Shown here: positions 35,206 to 45,056 of the stretch, one piece after another
How the letters are laid out: the number at the start of each line of letters is the position of its first letter
How positions within the stretch are numbered: the stretch's first letter is position 1
From: Candidatus Puniceispirillum marinum IMCC1322
Lineage (GTDB): Bacteria; Pseudomonadota; Alphaproteobacteria; Puniceispirillales; Puniceispirillaceae
Length of the DNA: 64,000 nt
Direction of reading: 5' to 3'
Assembly (NCBI RefSeq): GCF_000024465.1
Contig: NC_014010.1
Location: 310,001-374,000 of the forward strand
Made by a program: the position numbers and the translations under genes
Notes under the pieces: generated by a model
Seen by the model: the letters and a program-made list of their open reading frames with translations, nothing else
What the model was told of the DNA's origin: nothing
The model's database searches: none

Positions 35206-36870
35206 ATGCAGGATTCTAGACATAATATACGGGATATTTTTCCAGCTACAGGCACTGAAATTACTGCTAAAAGCTGGCTGACCGAAGCCCCATTACGCAT
35301 GCTGATGAATAATCTACATCCCGATGTTGCGGAAAATCCACATGCACTAGTGGTGTATGGCGGCATTGGCAGAGCCGCACGTACATGGGAAGATTTTGAT
35401 AGGATTGTGGACTCACTGCGTAGTCTGGAGTCTGATCAAACCTTATTGGTCCAATCGGGAAAACCAGTAGGGGTATTTCGCACACATAGTGATGCCCCCC
35501 GCGTTTTGATTGCCAACTCCAATCTGGTGCCACATTGGGCGAACTGGGATCATTTCAACGAACTCGATAAGCGCGGCTTGGCAATGTATGGCCAGATGAC
35601 TGCCGGTTCATGGATTTATATCGGCACACAGGGCATTGTTCAGGGAACCTATGAGACTTTTGTAGAAGCGGGCCGCCAGCATTATGAAGGTAATCTCAAA
35701 GGGCGCTGGATTCTTACTGCTGGACTTGGCGGCATGGGTGGTGCACAGCCATTAGCTGCGGTTATGGCTGGTGCCTGTTGTCTTGCTGTCGAATGTGACG
35801 AAACACGCGCTGATTTTCGGTTGCGAACGGGTTATGTGGATGAAAAAACGCATTCACTTGACGAAGCCCTTGCGATGATCAACGACTGGACAGCCGCAGG
35901 GATGGCTAAATCTGTTGCTCTTATCGGCAATGCGGCTGATATTTTCCCAGAGCTTGTTAAGCGCGGTGTCAGGCCAGATATCGTAACTGACCAAACATCA
36001 GCTCATGATCCTTTACATGGTTATTTGCCACAGGGCTGGAATATTGCCGAATGGCGCGCAAAGCAGGAGACTAATCCAAAGGAAGTCGAGGCAGCAGCAA
36101 GGCTTTCGATGAAAAGCCACGTAGCAGCTATGGTCGATTTCTGGAATGATAAGGTGCCGACACTTGATTATGGTAATAATATTCGTCAGGTGGCATTGGA
36201 AGAGGGGCTTGAAACAGCCTTTAGTTTTCCAGGGTTTGTTCCGGCCTATATCCGCCCCTTATTCTGTCGCGGTATTGGGCCGTTCCGCTGGTGTGCGCTT
36301 TCCGGTGATCCAGAGGATATTTTTAAGACTGACGCCAAGGTCAAGGAGCTGGTTGATGATGCTCATTTGCATAACTGGCTGGACATGGCGCGGGAACGAA
36401 TTTCATTCCAAGGGTTGCCCGCGCGCATTTGCTGGGTAGGTCTTGGTGTGCGTCACCGTCTTGGCCTAGCGTTCAATGAAATGGTTCGTACTGGTGAACT
36501 CTCAGCTCCCGTGGTCATTGGCCGTGACCATTTGGACAGTGGATCGGTTGCCTCGCCAAACCGGGAAACAGAAGCTATGAAGGATGGTTCTGATGCCGTT
36601 TCTGACTGGCCTTTACTGAATGCTTTGTTGAATACGGCAAGTGGAGCGACCTGGGTGTCTCTGCATCATGGCGGCGGCGTTGGCATGGGTTTCTCGCAAC
36701 ATTCCGGTATGGTTATCTGCTGTGATGGCAGTGCTGATGCCGACAGACGGATTAGTAACGTTTTGTGGAATGATCCGGCAACAGGCGTGATGCGTCATGC
36801 AGATGCTGGCTATGAAGATGCAATTGCCTGCGCTCGGGAGCAGGGGCTGAACCTTCCTAGTATATTATAA
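35206..36870 (+). CDS. hutU: Urocanate hydratase HutU
   Basis: A 554-residue urocanase. I use the ATG at 35206 because AAGGGAG precedes it by normal spacing; an earlier in-frame ATG at 35149 would overlap hutH by 38 bp and extend beyond the family N-terminus. The NAD-binding region [20 protein letters not shown] and the active-site block with Cys ([16 protein letters not shown]) are intact. A second family block reads [18 protein letters not shown]. It converts urocanate to imidazolonepropionate, the step between HutH and HutI. Confidence 0.96.
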   Translation: MQDSRHNIRDIFPATGTEITAKSWLTEAPLRMLMNNLHPDVAENPHALVVYGGIGRAARTWEDFDRIVDSLRSLESDQTLLVQSGKPVGVFRTHSDAPRVLIANSNLVPHWANWDHFNELDKRGLAMYGQMTAGSWIYIGTQGIVQGTYETFVEAGRQHYEGNLKGRWILTAGLGGMGGAQPLAAVMAGACCLAVECDETRADFRLRTGYVDEKTHSLDEALAMINDWTAAGMAKSVALIGNAADIFPELVKRGVRPDIVTDQTSAHDPLHGYLPQGWNIAEWRAKQETNPKEVEAAARLSMKSHVAAMVDFWNDKVPTLDYGNNIRQVALEEGLETAFSFPGFVPAYIRPLFCRGIGPFRWCALSGDPEDIFKTDAKVKELVDDAHLHNWLDMARERISFQGLPARICWVGLGVRHRLGLAFNEMVRTGELSAPVVIGRDHLDSGSVASPNRETEAMKDGSDAVSDWPLLNALLNTASGATWVSLHHGGGVGMGFSQHSGMVICCDGSADADRRISNVLWNDPATGVMRHADAGYEDAIACAREQGLNLPSIL

Positions 36871-36880
36871 ACCGGTTAAT

Positions 36881-36902
36881 GATGACGTCAGTTTGCGTCA
36901 TC
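36881..36902. terminator. Possible hairpin between convergent hutU and M29-like gene
   Basis: GATGACG (36881-36887) pairs with CGTCATC (36896-36902), a 7-bp stem with an 8-nt loop, at the meeting point of two convergent genes. It partly overlaps the last codons of the M29-like gene. There is no T-run on either side, so factor-independent termination is uncertain. Confidence 0.35.
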
Positions 36903-38021
36903 TAGCCCAACGTGCATGCAGGGGGTGTTAAAGGCCGCGGCAAGTTCAGGTGCAAAATCCAGAACAGCATTTGTGCCGGTAAACCGTTCAGGATGCAAAC
37001 GACCATCTTCCCATAAAGCAACACCATCAATGGTGACTGTAGGATCCAAAACCATCCAGCAAATTTCACCCGGAGGAGTCTCACCACAGGTATGAAAATG
37101 CAAGAAACGTGGACTGGTAAAAACCGTGTTTGACCAACGCGATGGATCATTGCCCATAAAATCATCATAGTGCATTTGTGGGTGAATACCGGCATGCCAT
37201 GAGTCCACATTAAACGCTTTTAGGCCAAACATTTCTGCTACATGATTGTAATGTTCATTAATCTTGGCAACGATGTCATCAGAGCCGGTAAACCCAGTTA
37301 TACGATTACCATTAAATTGAACGCTTACAGTATCATCAAGCTTTATAAATTCTGGTGTGTAAACTTTTGAACCGGTGGGTGTAAGATAGCCGAAAAGTTT
37401 GACTTCGCCTTTGAAACCGCTTGCCAGAACAGGTTGTGGAACCCCCATTGGAAACCGACTGACGACAACCTCGCTTCCTTCGGCTTTGGTGTTTGCAGGT
37501 GAGCCTTCTAAGTGCGTGCCTTGTGGGCAGGTGACTCTGATATGGTCAGCGTTCAACATCACCTCGTTGACAGCGTCTTTCAACATCATCATCGCGCGGT
37601 GATTCAAGCGACCATAAGCCCCACCAAGCATATTGGCAGTTCGTGCATAGCTCATGGTCGAATGTGGCGTATTATTGTTCGCTTCAAATCGATCTTGATC
37701 GCCGATGCGCGAAAAGAAAATCACCTCATCCATAGAATTTATGGCGGTCTGGATTTCGTCAACTGGAACGTTTTGTGGCTTACCGACGGGCAGGACTTTT
37801 ACCGTTGCGCCCTTTTCCTGTAACTGTTTAGCAACGATTGCTGGGGCTTTGTCATCATACCAACCAAGGGCTGGATCCTCACAGATTAGCAAAACGGCCT
37901 TGCCCGAAACGTCACCGATGCACCCGTTGATGAGATTGTCAGCGCCCGCCCGCAAGGCCGCCTCATCTGGATACTGAACTGACTCGTGATAAACAAAAGT
38001 TTCCGTGTTTTCATTTGCCAT
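36888..38021 (-). CDS. M29 aminopeptidase/NicX-like metal-dependent protein, function uncertain
   Basis: A 377-residue cytoplasmic protein. The N-terminal half has a nucleotide-type fold pattern (GKAVLLICEDPALGWYDD, then DEVIFFSRIGDQDRF). The C-terminal half carries a possible metal site with several histidines and acids (DSWHAGIHPQMHYDD, FLHFHTCGETPPGEICWMVLDPTV, DGVALWEDGRLH). The spacing recalls the M29 aminopeptidase fold shared with the ring-cleaving dioxygenase NicX, but the match is loose and I would not assign a reaction. Together with the AhpD-like gene upstream it forms a two-gene unit convergent with hutIHU. Confidence 0.55.
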   Translation of the reverse strand: MANENTETFVYHESVQYPDEAALRAGADNLINGCIGDVSGKAVLLICEDPALGWYDDKAPAIVAKQLQEKGATVKVLPVGKPQNVPVDEIQTAINSMDEVIFFSRIGDQDRFEANNNTPHSTMSYARTANMLGGAYGRLNHRAMMMLKDAVNEVMLNADHIRVTCPQGTHLEGSPANTKAEGSEVVVSRFPMGVPQPVLASGFKGEVKLFGYLTPTGSKVYTPEFIKLDDTVSVQFNGNRITGFTGSDDIVAKINEHYNHVAEMFGLKAFNVDSWHAGIHPQMHYDDFMGNDPSRWSNTVFTSPRFLHFHTCGETPPGEICWMVLDPTVTIDGVALWEDGRLHPERFTGTNAVLDFAPELAAAFNTPCMHVGLDDAN

Positions 38022-38083
38022 TTTAATTCACCTAAAAATGCTCATTTCTGGGATCATTATTGCAGATATGTAATATCCTAAAC

Positions 38084-38659
38084 TCAATCAGCGTAGAATC
38101 CAACGATATCACCATCAGTCGTAACGCCCAGCCCGTTCAGGCTTCGATTTGCATAGTTGAAATAGCAAATGATTTGGTTTGCTTCGAGAATCTGACCGTC
38201 ATCTAAACCTTCATTTCGAAGTGCAATTACATCGCTTTCCTGCATATCGCCAGGCGAGAGCGTTAATTTTTCTGCATATTGTAATAAGGCTAGTTCAGCC
38301 CCATCAAAAACGGCACCAGGATTTTTTGCGGTTAACGCCTTTTCCACTGAAGCCGCATAGTCAGAATCACCAATAAGATGGGCGGCATTCTTCCAGTGAT
38401 TAGCATAGGAATAGTCGCATTGGTTCAGCACCGAAACATAGGAACTTATCACCTCCTGTAACCATTGCGGCAATGTGTTCGCCGCGTCATGCAAGGCTGC
38501 ACGGTATAAAACACAATGACCATGCATGGTATTGGGCCGGTGCGAATGAACGCGCATCACATTGTCAACAGTGCCATGCGGCGTTTGTGCAACCTTAAGA
38601 GCGGCCTTCAATTCCGGTCCTGCATCTTCATCAGAAATCATTGATATCCAGGCAGCCAT
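38084..38659 (-). CDS. AhpD-like (carboxymuconolactone decarboxylase) protein lacking one redox cysteine
   Basis: A 191-residue helical protein of the 'peroxidase-related' AhpD-like family. GGGAGGA precedes the ATG at 38659, which is preferred over a GTG five codons earlier. The family's redox motif CxxCxxxH appears here as CDYSYANH (Cys81, Ser84, His88), so the second cysteine is a serine. That should abolish a disulfide-based peroxidase cycle, leaving a possible Cys-His activity. It lies 62 bp upstream of the M29-like gene on the same strand and is probably co-transcribed. Confidence 0.8.
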   Translation of the reverse strand: MAAWISMISDEDAGPELKAALKVAQTPHGTVDNVMRVHSHRPNTMHGHCVLYRAALHDAANTLPQWLQEVISSYVSVLNQCDYSYANHWKNAAHLIGDSDYAASVEKALTAKNPGAVFDGAELALLQYAEKLTLSPGDMQESDVIALRNEGLDDGQILEANQIICYFNYANRSLNGLGVTTDGDIVGFYAD

Positions 38660-38777
38660 GACGTTTCCTCCCACTGTAAATATATAGTTTTATAGTACAT
38701 TTCAGCTATCATTAGTTGTTAATAGAAGCTGTTTTTTAAGTCTTAATAAGATATCATGCAGATATAGGACAAGCCAA

Positions 38778-39300
38778 TTATCCTTTCAGCTTGTCCTTAG
38801 CCCAATTGTTCAGCGCTTTGTAATAAGCGGTATTCTGTTTTGTAACTGACTCATGGGCAGTGAGCGTAGCTTCATATTTAATTAGTGTGGGCGGCAAAAC
38901 AACGTTAATGCCCAGAATCTCACGAAAGATAGATATTAACGCAAAACTGGCAACAAAACCGCAATCTGCAATACTCAACTGATCGCCAAACAAAAGCGGT
39001 GAGGGTGTTGCCATATGCGCTAGCTGGTCTATTCGTTTCTGCAAAAGGACTGCATTTTCAGCAACAAAGGCCGGATCGCGTCGCACCATCTTAAATAGCT
39101 TTTAGTCCGTAAATACCCAAGTCTCGGAGAAATACAGAAAGGCCGACGAAAGACTCAATCCCGCTTGTTCGCACGGAACAGTTTTACCTTCAAGCCAGCG
39201 TCCATTTACTTCAACATAGGCGGTCTTGGCATAATCGACAGCAAAGGGAAATTAGGGCGCATTGGCGGGGGTATATTTGATCCACCAATGGTACCTTTTC
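38778..39300 (-). pseudogene. Broken glutathione S-transferase-like gene
   Basis: An open frame at 38778-39089 encodes about 103 residues that look like the C-terminal helical domain of a glutathione S-transferase (PLLFGDQLSIADCGFVASFALISIF is the N-capping/hydrophobic staple region). The thioredoxin-like N-terminal domain is absent. Upstream, at about 39105-39255, a coding-like stretch (VDYAKTAYVEVNGRWLEG ... LSLSSAFLYFSETW) ends at a stop codon and is not recognisably GST. I interpret the locus as decayed. The short frame alone is unlikely to be functional. Confidence 0.6.
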
Positions 39301-39328
39301 ATAGGGCATTAACAGTATTGGAAGATGC

Positions 39329-40102
39329 TTAATGCTGTAAAATCTTTGAGAGGAAAGCCTGTGCCCTTTCTCCGCGCCCACCGGCAAAAAATTCGTCTTT
39401 GGTGCAACTTTCCTCAACCCGGCCTTCATCCATAAAGACAACACGATCTGCAACTTCGCGGGCGAATCCCATTTCATGAGTGACCACCATCATTGTCATA
39501 CCGTCCTCGGCAAGTTCTGTCATGACGTCAAGTACTTCGGTGATCATTTCCGGATCAAGGGCAGAAGTTGGCTCATCAAATAGCATCACGCGCGGTTTCA
39601 TTGCCAATGCCCGCGCTATGGCAACACGTTGTTGCTGGCCGCCTGAAAGCTGGCTTGGAAATTTATCTGCCTGGTCGGCGATTTTTACACGTTCAAGATA
39701 ATGTCGTGCGATATCATTGGCCTCAGCGCGCGAGAGTTTGGTATTACGAATGGGGGCAAGCGTCACATTCTGTAAGATTGACATATGCGGGAATAGGTTA
39801 AAACTCTGGAAGACCATACCAACTTCCCGGCGAACTTGCTCCAGCTGTTTCATGTTGCCATAAACTTCACGTCCACAGACATGGATTGTTCCCTGCTGAT
39901 GGTTTTCGAGTTGGTTAACACAACGGATCATTGTTGATTTGCCTGATCCGGATGGGCCACAAACTACGACCCGCTCACCTTGTTTAACGGATAAATTGAT
40001 ATTCTTCAGCGCCTGAAAATCATCAAACCATTTACTGACATCGGCAAAATCAATCAGAGTATTGGCATCTGGTGAGGGGCTCGTGGTTGAAGTGTTTGAC
40101 AT
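39329..40102 (-). CDS. Amino-acid ABC importer, ATP-binding protein
   Basis: A 257-residue ATPase of the GlnQ/AapP class. Walker A is GPSGSGKST (residues 49-57), the signature [15 protein letters not shown] and Walker [15 protein letters not shown]. It is the last gene of a four-gene importer operon transcribed from 42.9 kb, 8 bp after the second permease. It has an extra N-terminal Ser/Thr-rich extension of about 15 residues compared with the other importer at 14.9 kb. Confidence 0.95.
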   Translation of the reverse strand: MSNTSTTSPSPDANTLIDFADVSKWFDDFQALKNINLSVKQGERVVVCGPSGSGKSTMIRCVNQLENHQQGTIHVCGREVYGNMKQLEQVRREVGMVFQSFNLFPHMSILQNVTLAPIRNTKLSRAEANDIARHYLERVKIADQADKFPSQLSGGQQQRVAIARALAMKPRVMLFDEPTSALDPEMITEVLDVMTELAEDGMTMMVVTHEMGFAREVADRVVFMDEGRVEESCTKDEFFAGGRGERAQAFLSKILQH

Positions 40103-40110
40103 GATGTCTC

Positions 40111-41007
40111 CTAGCGGCGCGCCTTTAGGGCACGTTTTTCAAGATGAGCGAACAGCGCGGCGAACGAGTAACAGATTATGAAATACATCGCCCCAACGAT
40201 AATCCATGTTTCAAAAACTTTGGTCGTACTTGATGCCACCTCGGTAGCAAGAAAGGTAAGTTCCTGAATTGAGATCAGCGAGACGATTGCAGAGTCCTTA
40301 ATCAAGGTGATGAACTGACCAGCAAGTGGCGGTAGAATTTTGCGCACTGCCTGCGGAAAGATAATGTTTCCAAGAACGTCTAGTGGTGATAGGCCAACAG
40401 CGCGTGCCGCTTCCCATTGACCTTTTGGAACAGATTGAATGCCCGCCCGTACTATCTCGGTAATATATGCCCCTTCAAACAGGGCAAGGCACAATGCCCC
40501 AGCCACAAAGTTGGAAAATAATTTAGGGTCGCCAAACAGTGTGAAGAAAATGTCTGAACTTACAAAGGCACCATTCTTGTCAATGTCATCAAGACCAATT
40601 AATGGCATTAACTGTCCAGACAGGAAAAAGTAAAAAATGAAAATGAATACGACTGGTGGGATGTTGCGAATCAATTCGACATAACAGCGGCTAATCATTC
40701 GCATTGCCAGATTTTTGCTGGTGCGCATAAAGCCCATAAGAAGGCCAATGATTGCAGCAACTATAGTTGCCCAGAAAGCAAGGCGTAGGGTTGTTGCAAT
40801 GCCTTTTAACAACAGGTTTGGCACGTAACGGGCGTTTTCTTCATCATAATAGATGACGAAATTCAAAACACGTGACCAGTTCCAATTATAGACAAGAACG
40901 TCACTAACGCGGTAAACCGCATAGGCAATTATAGCGCCAACAAGCCCAAAACAAATATAGTCTATAGTCGTCAGTTTGCGCCGTGTCTGTAAAGGGGGTT
41001 CGGTCAT
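40111..41007 (-). CDS. Amino-acid ABC importer, permease
   Basis: A 298-residue permease of the HisM/AapM group with an N-terminal cytoplasmic part ([17 protein letters not shown]) and about six membrane helices. The EAA loop is in [23 protein letters not shown]. It is longer than the permeases at 15-17 kb because of an extra periplasmic segment after the first helix, as in AapQ/BztB-like general amino-acid permeases. Confidence 0.93.
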   Translation of the reverse strand: MTEPPLQTRRKLTTIDYICFGLVGAIIAYAVYRVSDVLVYNWNWSRVLNFVIYYDEENARYVPNLLLKGIATTLRLAFWATIVAAIIGLLMGFMRTSKNLAMRMISRCYVELIRNIPPVVFIFIFYFFLSGQLMPLIGLDDIDKNGAFVSSDIFFTLFGDPKLFSNFVAGALCLALFEGAYITEIVRAGIQSVPKGQWEAARAVGLSPLDVLGNIIFPQAVRKILPPLAGQFITLIKDSAIVSLISIQELTFLATEVASSTTKVFETWIIVGAMYFIICYSFAALFAHLEKRALKARR

Positions 41008-41138
41008 TTTCTGTTCCTGATCTATATCACCGACAGGAAAACCCTGCCGGTGAATATTTTATCTTGGGGAAAGAGTGATGCCAGAACCCGCTTAGCTATG
41101 AAACTAGACTTAGTTGTGTTTGGCATCATGAAATGGCA

Positions 41139-41972
41139 CTACTGCTCCAGCTTCACCATGTCTTTCCAGCCTGAACGGTTCTTGAACCAGAAGTCATGAC
41201 GTTCTTTGAGCCACCCGCTGCTGGAATTTACTACAATCCAGTTGCTGAAGAAGTTCAACGCATCTGAGTCGCCTTTACGAAGGGCAAAGCCTTCATTGCC
41301 GCGTGTCAGATTCTCACCATCAAAGGCAACGAAAACTTCGTCTGGATAAGCTTCAGACCAAAAACGTGGCTTTGGTGCGCTTGAAATCATCGCATGCGCA
41401 TTACCATTCACAACTTCCTGAAAAGCCTGTGCATCATCATCAAACTGACGCAGTGTGGATTTGGGGAACAGCTTTTGCGCAGCCTTACATGGCGTGGCAC
41501 CACGGCGACATGCGATTGTGACGCTTGACTGATTATAATCGTCAATTGTGCTGAAACTGCTTGAAAGCTTCTTGTTCGCGGCCATCATCTGGCCTGAATG
41601 CGCGTATGGTGTGGTGAAATTCACCGTCAGGTTACGTTGCGGGGTGATCGACATGCCACCGATGATGACGTCGAACTTTTTCGCAATCAATGAAGGGATG
41701 ATGCCACTCCACGCTGTCGGTACAAATTCAACCTCAACGCCCATATCGGCTGCAAGTTTGGTTGCAACGTCAATTTCAAAGCCGATCAAGTCGCCTTGCT
41801 TGTCACGCATTGCCCATGGAACAAAAGTTGACATGCCAACTTTTAGCGTGCCACGTTTTTGAATATCTGCAATCAGATCATCGGCAATCGCGGGCAACGA
41901 AGTTGCAACAACCCCGAAAAGTGCCACAAGAGCCATAATTACTCTGGCTTTCAGTTTTTGTGTAAATGTCAT
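41139..41972 (-). CDS. Amino-acid ABC importer, periplasmic binding protein (family 3)
   Basis: A 277-residue exported binding protein with a signal peptide ending near LPAIA-DD (about residue 30) and the family-3 opening LKVGMSTFVPWAMRDKQGDLIGFEIDVATKLA. It is unusual in lying between the two permease genes. Cysteines in VTIACRRGATPCKAAQK may form a disulfide in the periplasm. The ligand is unknown; nearby aminotransferase and decarboxylase genes suggest an amino acid that is transaminated. Confidence 0.93.
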   Translation of the reverse strand: MTFTQKLKARVIMALVALFGVVATSLPAIADDLIADIQKRGTLKVGMSTFVPWAMRDKQGDLIGFEIDVATKLAADMGVEVEFVPTAWSGIIPSLIAKKFDVIIGGMSITPQRNLTVNFTTPYAHSGQMMAANKKLSSSFSTIDDYNQSSVTIACRRGATPCKAAQKLFPKSTLRQFDDDAQAFQEVVNGNAHAMISSAPKPRFWSEAYPDEVFVAFDGENLTRGNEGFALRKGDSDALNFFSNWIVVNSSSGWLKERHDFWFKNRSGWKDMVKLEQ

Positions 41973-42016
41973 TAGGTTTTCTCCTCTTTTGCTGTGGTAA
42001 TTTTCTATTGTGGATT

Positions 42017-42880
42017 TTATCGAGCCCTGTTCATTTTTACTTCAAGAATGTTGACCATAACAGATAGGCTGGTCGTCAGGACAAGATACATGCCGGCTAC
42101 AATGAACCAGATTTCAAATGCCATATAAGTGTCGGATATTAGATTGAGTCCTTCGGTTGTCAGTTCGGCAACAGCGATGACACTAACAATGGCAGAATGT
42201 TTGATTAAGGAAATTAGCAGGCCAGTCAATGGCGGCAGGATCAGCGGAAGCGCCTGCGGGACGATTACATAACGATATTTGTCAAATTTTGATAAGCCAG
42301 TTGCATCGGCAGCTTCATATTGGCCACGCTCAACCGCTTGAATGCCACCCCGGATAATTTCTGCGGCAAAAGACCCTTCAAAGGCGGCAAGACACAAAAC
42401 GCCAGCCCAGAATCGATCAATTCCAAAAATGGGTGCCAGCACGAAATAAAACATGAATAACTGTACGAGCAGGGGGGTGTTGCGAATAATTTCGAGATAT
42501 GTGGAAGCAATCGATCTACCAGCGATGGAGTTCGACATTCTGCCAATCGCGGTCAAAGCGCCAATCACTATCGATAGAATGCTACTAATGCCAGCCAATT
42601 GTAAGGTAACTATAATACCTTTAAACAAAGGCCCAGGAATGAACTCCCCATCAATCATCCGATAAAAGAATGGCCCAACACGGTACCATTGCCACCGATA
42701 TTCCATAGCCGCAGCGCCCGCATATATCAGCCAGCCAATAATGCAGAACAAAAGGATAGCCTGCGCTACCTGCCATAAGGAGCGCGCAATATGCGCTGAT
42801 GCGGGATCCTTTGGGTGCCGTACACCGTCCACCCCAAGCAGTTTTGCTAGAAACGGCGTTTCAGGATGTGTCTGCATCAT
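42017..42880 (-). CDS. Amino-acid ABC importer, permease
   Basis: A 287-residue permease. The ATG at 42880 is chosen because AGGGGAG lies about 8 nt before it; the frame could extend to 42907. About six helices and an EAA loop in GIQAVERGQYEAADATGLSKFDK are visible. It is the first gene of the importer operon, divergent from the LysR gene, which probably controls it. Confidence 0.92.
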   Translation of the reverse strand: MMQTHPETPFLAKLLGVDGVRHPKDPASAHIARSLWQVAQAILLFCIIGWLIYAGAAAMEYRWQWYRVGPFFYRMIDGEFIPGPLFKGIIVTLQLAGISSILSIVIGALTAIGRMSNSIAGRSIASTYLEIIRNTPLLVQLFMFYFVLAPIFGIDRFWAGVLCLAAFEGSFAAEIIRGGIQAVERGQYEAADATGLSKFDKYRYVIVPQALPLILPPLTGLLISLIKHSAIVSVIAVAELTTEGLNLISDTYMAFEIWFIVAGMYLVLTTSLSVMVNILEVKMNRAR

Positions 42881-43033
42881 CAAGCTGGCTCCCCTAAACC
42901 AAAACATTATTCTATCATATATGTAAATAATGTGCTGGCCATCTTTTATTTATGTTATGTATTAATATATTTTAAAATCACGTATTCAATGCTTGTATAT
43001 TGGGGGCGGAAATAGCCTGGAGGAAAGAAAAAG

Positions 43034-43930
43034 ATGAAAATCACCTTTCGCCAGATTGACGCTTTTCAAACCCTGATCACGTCAGGGACAGTGACCAAGT
43101 CAGCGTCTTTGCTTGGAATTTCACAGCCAGCGGTTAGCCGGTTAATTTCAGATCTTGAGAAAAGCGCCGGTTTCAAGCTGTTCCAACGGGTTGGACGTAA
43201 GCTTGAGCCAACGCTTGAAGCGCGCTTGCTTGCTGAGGAAGTGGCGCAATCAATGGCTGGATTGAAGCGTATTGAGCAGGCCGCGCAGAATATTCGTGAT
43301 TTTAATCATGTAAAACTTCGACTTGTCAGCACCCCTTCTTTTGCCTCTACGCTAGCGCCGTTGCTGATTGAAAAATTTGCCAAACGGCATCCAAATGTTC
43401 ATGTTTGTCTTGATATTCAGTCTGATGATGAACGTATTGAGTGGATGGTGCTTGAGAATCAGGATTTTGGAATTGCTGTCTCAACCGGACGCAATCATAA
43501 TATTGCTACGCATGAATTGCTGAGTACTGAGGCCGTTTGCCTTTTACCCAAAGCACACAAGCTAGCTGGTGAAAAAAACATCTCACCCAAAGATCTCGCT
43601 GGTGAAAATTTTGTTTCCTACTTTGAGGGATCTATTTTCAAAAGTGATATAGACAAGGCTTTCAATGTAGCAGGAGTCAATCGTCTGACACATTATGAAA
43701 GCAAGACAACAGCTGCGATCATTGGCATGGTAGGCGCTGGATTGGGTGTGTCTATCATTGGGTCGGGCTTTGGTGCTGGATCCTTTGATCCCAGATGTGT
43801 GACCGTGCCCTTTACACCAGCAATATGTTACAAGGCTGAGGTTTTATGGTCAACACAGCGCAGTCTGTCAGCCATCCAGAACGAATTTCTTAGCATGGTA
43901 AAAGAAGAATATAGTGACTCGAAGAGCTAG
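43034..43930 (+). CDS. LysR-family transcriptional regulator
   Basis: A 298-residue LysR protein. The N-terminal helix-turn-helix is in FQTLITSGTVTKSASLLGISQPAVSRLISDLE (residues about 10-41), followed by a linker helix and a periplasmic-binding-like effector domain. It lies between the divergent importer operon and the convergent aminotransferase/decarboxylase operon and is a good candidate to regulate both. Its stop codon TAG shares the four bases CTAG (43927-43930) with the stop of the convergent ThDP gene. Confidence 0.93.
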   Translation: MKITFRQIDAFQTLITSGTVTKSASLLGISQPAVSRLISDLEKSAGFKLFQRVGRKLEPTLEARLLAEEVAQSMAGLKRIEQAAQNIRDFNHVKLRLVSTPSFASTLAPLLIEKFAKRHPNVHVCLDIQSDDERIEWMVLENQDFGIAVSTGRNHNIATHELLSTEAVCLLPKAHKLAGEKNISPKDLAGENFVSYFEGSIFKSDIDKAFNVAGVNRLTHYESKTTAAIIGMVGAGLGVSIIGSGFGAGSFDPRCVTVPFTPAICYKAEVLWSTQRSLSAIQNEFLSMVKEEYSDSKS

Positions 43931-44511
43931 CGAGATTTGGCTGGATCACGGTTGAGCGCATCACGGAACTGTTGGCGTGCTACCTCGCTATGAATATAGT
44001 CATAGTCACGTGGATAGGCTTCACCAGACACAATTTTCAGTACAGCCATAACCGGCCCATCAGATACCAGTAAATTTGGCAAAGCCGCCTCGAATGTTTG
44101 TAGATCTGAAAAGCACATTGCATCCTGATAACCTGCGGCTTTTGCCATATTGGCAAAATCCACATTTCCGCTTCCCGGTATGGGGTGAGCTCCATTCACC
44201 TCATAAACACCATTTTCAAAAACAATATGCAGAAAATGTTTTGGCTTTACAGTGGCAATGGTGACAAGGCTGCCCAAATTCATCAACAAACTACCGTCAC
44301 CATCAAGTACGATCAGTTGTCTATCTGGACTTCCCAAAGCAAGCCCAAGCGCATGTGAAGAGGCCTGGCCCATGGCGCCTGTTGATACATAATTGAGATC
44401 GCGCGGGCATAAAGCAAGCCAGTCAAAACAACTCTGATAAACCGCAACAACAATGTCGCGCTCCTTGACATGCGGCCGCAATGCAATGAGGGCATGGTCA
44501 CGCCGTATCAT
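43927..44511 (-). CDS. ThDP-dependent decarboxylase, C-terminal (ComE/beta-like) subunit
   Basis: A 194-residue subunit whose ATG at 44511 overlaps the alpha-subunit stop (ATGA). It carries the thiamin-diphosphate motif: GDGS at residues 71-74 and Asn100 in FENGVYE. VSTGAMGQASSHALGLALG forms the preceding conserved strand. Size and split into two genes match sulfopyruvate decarboxylase ComDE rather than the fused phosphonopyruvate decarboxylase. With the aminotransferase upstream, it probably decarboxylates a 2-oxo acid formed by transamination. Confidence 0.85.
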   Translation of the reverse strand: MIRRDHALIALRPHVKERDIVVAVYQSCFDWLALCPRDLNYVSTGAMGQASSHALGLALGSPDRQLIVLDGDGSLLMNLGSLVTIATVKPKHFLHIVFENGVYEVNGAHPIPGSGNVDFANMAKAAGYQDAMCFSDLQTFEAALPNLLVSDGPVMAVLKIVSGEAYPRDYDYIHSEVARQQFRDALNRDPAKSR

Positions 44512-45056
44512 TGTTGCCCTCCAGCTATAACAGGTGATTGGCCAACAAGAAAACATAGGGCATCGCCAGTTGCGTAGGCATTATCGATGGCTGGTGCAAT
44601 GTTGTTCGTATCGGCATTGCTGTCGATATCGATATAGTTCAACGCCATAACGTCGAGAATGGGAGGAATAATTCGAACCCCATAGCTTGCTGACTCCCGA
44701 ACGGATTCGTTAGTCGCTTTACCTTGCAAACCAACCATCATGCAAACGGGTTGATGATAATCCATAGCAATGGCTCGAATCGCATTCAGCGAGTCCATTA
44801 ATCCGGTTTGCTGCATCAATAAAAGCGCGCGGGTGTTGCTATAGGAGAGGGCGGCACAGATTGAAACCCCCTCATCTTCCTTGCACACGCGAATCAATTG
44901 AAAATCTGGATCTTTGCTGATTGGCCATAGCAACCCATCACTTGTCACGATGTCTGGAACCGATACTATGATTCCAATGCCTGCTTTTTTGAGCTGGGCA
45001 ATGATGTTTTCACCATTGGGCAATGATAAAGGCTCAGCTGAAGGTGACGCGGTCAT
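44508..45056 (-). CDS. ThDP-dependent decarboxylase, N-terminal (ComD/alpha-like) subunit
   Basis: A 182-residue subunit with the pyrimidine-binding domain of ThDP decarboxylases. Glu62 (CKEDEGVSICAAL) is the catalytic glutamate that activates the cofactor, and MQQTGLMDSLNAI is the following conserved block. It overlaps the aminotransferase stop by 4 bp upstream and the beta-like gene by 4 bp downstream, so all three are translationally coupled. Homologues act on sulfopyruvate or phosphonopyruvate; the substrate here is unproven. Confidence 0.85.
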   Translation of the reverse strand: MTASPSAEPLSLPNGENIIAQLKKAGIGIIVSVPDIVTSDGLLWPISKDPDFQLIRVCKEDEGVSICAALSYSNTRALLLMQQTGLMDSLNAIRAIAMDYHQPVCMMVGLQGKATNESVRESASYGVRIIPPILDVMALNYIDIDSNADTNNIAPAIDNAYATGDALCFLVGQSPVIAGGQQ

